Source: Candidatus Bipolaricaulota bacterium
GTDB lineage: Bacteria > Bipolaricaulota > Bipolaricaulia > M55B111
NCBI GenBank assembly: GCA_018334595.1
Contig: JAGXLQ010000068.1
Coordinates: forward strand, 1 to 6,771
Length of the DNA stretch: 6,771 nt
Direction: 5' to 3'
The notes below the pieces were generated by a model, which did no database searches, was not told where the DNA came from, and saw only the letters and a list, made by a program, of their open reading frames with translations. Shown in pieces: positions 4,877 through 6,771 of this stretch (the first letter of the stretch is position 1; every line of letters starts with the position of its first letter). The position numbers were made by a program, and so were the translations under genes.

Positions 4877-5608
4877 CTATAGGCTTCCACAGACTTCGCA
4901 GTCGGGGTTTCTTTCCAGGGGGACCTTCTCGAACTCCAGGTGCGAGAGGTCGCAGGTCAACAGGTAACCCGCGGCAAGGTCGCCGGTGTCCAATAGGGAC
5001 TTTACCCCCTCGTTTGCCATCAAACTCCCCGTTACTCCAGTCGTCGTCCCGGTGGTGTAACCTTCGACCCTCCGGTCGACGTCTCGGGGAAAGATGCAGT
5101 TGAGACAGGGCGTTTGGCCTGGGACAACAACCGTCAGAACGCCGCTTGAGCCCTCTACGGCTCCGTGTACGTAGGGTATACCGCGATCGATGGATATTTC
5201 GTTCAATAGATGTCTTGTGTCGAAGTTATCCAGAGCTCCAATGAGCACGTCCGTTTCCGGAAGTGTTGGGCCCTCTTCGGTGACCATATCGTCGACCGCC
5301 GTTATCTCGATAGAGGGGTTGAATGAGGAGAGCCGGGCTTTGGCAACCTTTACCTTTTTCTCCCCGACGTCTCCGGGGTCGTATAGGGTTTGCCGGTTAA
5401 GGTTTGATAGGGCTACGGAGTCGCCGTCGACAATCACCAGTTCCCCCACTCCCGCCGCGGCCAGGTATTGTGCTGCCGGGTTCCCCAGGCCGCCGAGGCC
5501 GACGACCGTCGCTGACGCGTTGGACAGCTTTGCCTGCCCCATATCGCCAATTATGGGAAGCTGTTTTTCGTACCTCTTCGTTTCGAATATTGGCTTATCA
5601 AAACTCAT
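4877..5608 (-). CDS. ThiF/MoeB/HesA-family E1-like adenylyltransferase
   Basis: This 243-aa cytoplasmic enzyme uses ATP to adenylate the C-terminal Gly-Gly of a small sulfur-carrier protein (MoaD, ThiS or alike) for molybdopterin, thiamine or cysteine synthesis. Visible features are KRYEKQ (11-16, the Arg that reaches the partner subunit), the nucleotide loop GLGGLGNP (37-44), DGDSVALSNLNRQTLY (61-76) with Arg72, and Asp127 in LDNFDTR. Two Cys pairs, CLNC (168-171) and CEVC (237-240), form the structural zinc site. The region where ThiF carries its sulfur-transfer Cys reads GYTTGTTTGV (183-192) with no Cys, so it is closer to MoeB/HesA types. Length is normal and there is no rhodanese domain. 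It follows the permease genes by 85 bases but has its own promoter candidate. No Shine-Dalgarno precedes the ATG. No carrier-protein gene is in the window. Confidence 0.92.
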   Translation of the reverse strand: MSFDKPIFETKRYEKQLPIIGDMGQAKLSNASATVVGLGGLGNPAAQYLAAAGVGELVIVDGDSVALSNLNRQTLYDPGDVGEKKVKVAKARLSSFNPSIEITAVDDMVTEEGPTLPETDVLIGALDNFDTRHLLNEISIDRGIPYVHGAVEGSSGVLTVVVPGQTPCLNCIFPRDVDRRVEGYTTGTTTGVTGSLMANEGVKSLLDTGDLAAGYLLTCDLSHLEFEKVPLERNPDCEVCGSL

Positions 5609-5618
5609 GGCAAGAGAA

Positions 5619-5646
5619 ATAATAGTGGATCGGGCGTACCGTTCAA
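5619..5646 (-). promoter_or_regulatory. Promoter for the ThiF-family gene, giving a near-leaderless mRNA
   Basis: On the - strand TTGAAC (5646-5641) and TATTAT (5624-5619) are 16 bases apart, matching four and five of six consensus positions. The -10 ends only ten bases before the ATG, so transcription would start within about three or four bases of it. This agrees with the absence of a Shine-Dalgarno. Confidence 0.55.
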
Positions 5647-5693
5647 CCAGGTTCGACAGTATTATGCTGAAGAGGCAAACTTCGGTGGTGAGT

Positions 5694-6362
5694 TCACTCC
5701 CTCATCTCGAAACCAGGAATTCTCATTCTCTGTTCGAGGAGGTTGACGGACGAGGAGAATATGTAAACCAGTATGAGGTACATCACCCCGACCACGATAA
5801 ACGTATCGGCGAACCGGAAGTAACGGCCCGCCATGATCTTGGCTACCGAGGTAAGCTCATGGGCGCCGATCATGAAGGCGACTGAAGTGTACTTTAGCGT
5901 GTAGATAACGTCGTTAGACCACGCGGGTATGACCCTCCGCAGGGCTTGAGGCAACACAATTGACCTTAAAGATTCAAAAAAGCTCATTCCGATCGAGCGG
6001 GCTGCTTGCAGTTGTCCCGTCTTGATAGATTGGATTGCTCCCCGCAGGTACTCAGCCTGGTAGGCGCCGCTGTTTAGCGCAAATCCGATAATGGCGGCTA
6101 TCAAAGAGGGGAAGTTAAGCCCCACCTCCGGCAGTCCGAAGTAGATGATAAAGAGTTGAACCAATAGGGGGGTACCCCTGAATAGCTCGATGTAGGCAGA
6201 ACAGAACCACTTAACCGGTTTTGGCCCGTACATCTTCCCTACAGCGAGGAGGACGGCGATGACAGCTGCCAGCCCCATGGAAGTCGCCGTCATTATCAAG
6301 GTGATCTTCACGCCAAAACCCAACGCCGGAAGTATGCTCTGAATGTAGTTGAAGAAGTCCAT
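5694..6362 (-). CDS. Polar amino acid ABC transporter permease
   Basis: A 222-aa inner-membrane permease of the His/Glu/Gln/Arg/opine class, which forms the channel of a polar amino acid importer with a partner permease, an ATPase and a binding protein. Membrane spans lie at about 12-40, 54-76, 86-105, 155-170 and 185-205. Family marks are ELFRGTPLLVQL (59-70), NSGAYQAEYLRGAIQSI (97-113), the ATPase-contacting EAA loop AARSIGMSFFESLRSIVLPQ (120-139) and the C-terminal RIPGFE (214-219). Where most relatives have KDTSL, this one reads KYTSV (157-161). The ATG has a purine-rich GAGG...GGGGGG site overlapping the stop of the preceding permease, with only eight bases between them, so the two are co-translated. 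Which amino acid is carried cannot be told. Confidence 0.95.
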   Translation of the reverse strand: MDFFNYIQSILPALGFGVKITLIMTATSMGLAAVIAVLLAVGKMYGPKPVKWFCSAYIELFRGTPLLVQLFIIYFGLPEVGLNFPSLIAAIIGFALNSGAYQAEYLRGAIQSIKTGQLQAARSIGMSFFESLRSIVLPQALRRVIPAWSNDVIYTLKYTSVAFMIGAHELTSVAKIMAGRYFRFADTFIVVGVMYLILVYIFSSSVNLLEQRMRIPGFEMRE

Positions 6363-6370
6363 ATTCCCCC

Positions 6371-6771
6371 CTACCTCGTTAGCTCGAAACCGGGAATCTT
6401 GTATTTATCCTCCAGGTAGCTGAAGAGCCTCGTCCCCACCCGCGTAATTATCCAGTAAATTATCGCTATCGTGATGTAAACGGTCAGCGGGTTGTACTCG
6501 CGGGCGATGATGTAGTTCCCCTGCTGGAGGATCTCCACTACCCCAATGGCAAACGCCAACGAAGTGTCCTTAATCGTTATCGCGTACTCGTTTGCACTGG
6601 CGGGGATGGAAAATCGCAACATCTGGGGTAACACCACTTCGAACAGGCCTCTGGGCAGGCTCATGCCGAGAGCCCTCGCCGCTGCCAGCTGTCCCGTCCC
6701 GATCGACTGTATGGCGCCGCGGAAGTAGTGAGTCTGATATCCCGCATGCCTCAGGCCCAAAGCAAGAAGTG
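6371..6771 (-). CDS. Polar amino acid ABC transporter permease, partner subunit (5' end outside window)
   Basis: This is the C-terminal ~133 residues of a second permease of the same class, open through the window edge. The TTG at 6760 is an internal Leu codon, not a start. It begins inside the segment GLRHAGYQTHYFRGAIQSI and continues with the EAA loop AARALGMSLPRG, then VVLPQMLRFSIP. Next come the usual KDTSLAFAIGVVEI, a last membrane span (IAIIYWIITRVGTRLF) and the ending YKIPGFELTR. It is paralogous to the downstream permease along its whole visible length, as expected for the heterodimer partners of HisM/HisQ type. The binding protein and ATPase are probably further upstream beyond the window. 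Confidence 0.95.
   Translation of the reverse strand, partial: LLALGLRHAGYQTHYFRGAIQSIGTGQLAAARALGMSLPRGLFEVVLPQMLRFSIPASANEYAITIKDTSLAFAIGVVEILQQGNYIIAREYNPLTVYITIAIIYWIITRVGTRLFSYLEDKYKIPGFELTR

Noticed and set aside
5190..5885. Long + strand open frame of 231 codons opposite the ThiF-family and permease genes
   Set aside because: It is antisense to two well-supported genes, crosses their intergenic promoter and has a Ser/Pro/Arg-rich composition typical of shadow frames.
1..6771. CRISPR array, tRNA, rRNA, insertion sequence or attachment site
   Set aside because: I found no spaced direct repeats, cloverleaf, rRNA-like sequence, transposase or flanking duplications in the window.

Overview
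The window reads as chromosomal DNA of an anaerobic bacterium. Strong GGAGG-type ribosome binding sites, bacterial-style hairpin terminators and -35/-10-like promoters point to Bacteria rather than Archaea. An aldehyde:ferredoxin oxidoreductase, normally a tungsten enzyme of anaerobes, suggests anaerobic metabolism. An exported acidic beta-strand protein ending in a C-terminal Phe amphipathic strand hints at an outer membrane, so a diderm lineage (for example diderm Bacillota, Synergistota or Bipolaricaulota) is plausible. This assignment is inference; no marker gene is present.

Layout: only the first gene is on the + strand. It is the 3' third of an aldehyde ferredoxin oxidoreductase gene (1-527), closed by a clear intrinsic terminator. 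Everything else is on the - strand. Read in the direction of transcription (from 6771 down) these are: two adjacent permeases of a polar amino acid ABC transporter (the first cut by the window edge); a ThiF/MoeB/HesA-type adenylyltransferase with its own promoter and no Shine-Dalgarno; three very small single-membrane-span proteins in tandem (31, 36 and 46 aa), two of which are clearly paralogous; a promoter and a hairpin-U8-GTG leader; an exported, strongly acidic, beta-rich 391-aa protein; an MFS transporter; and a secreted chagasin-like protease inhibitor fused to an NTF2/SnoaL-like domain.

How they may work together: the permeases import a polar amino acid together with an ATPase and a binding protein that must lie outside the window. 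The ThiF-family protein would activate a small sulfur-carrier protein (MoaD/ThiS type) not seen here. Such proteins often serve molybdopterin synthesis, which the tungsten oxidoreductase needs, but the two genes are about 4.3 kb apart on opposite strands, so the link is only metabolic inference.

The least ordinary part is 3002-4820. It holds the unannotated tandem microproteins, followed by a short promoter whose transcript would begin with a 12-bp hairpin. The 3' arm of that hairpin contains the Shine-Dalgarno of the 391-aa protein, and the hairpin is followed directly by eight U and the GTG start codon. This looks like a combined attenuator and translational lock. Hairpins that pair with or abut the Shine-Dalgarno recur at several other - strand genes here.
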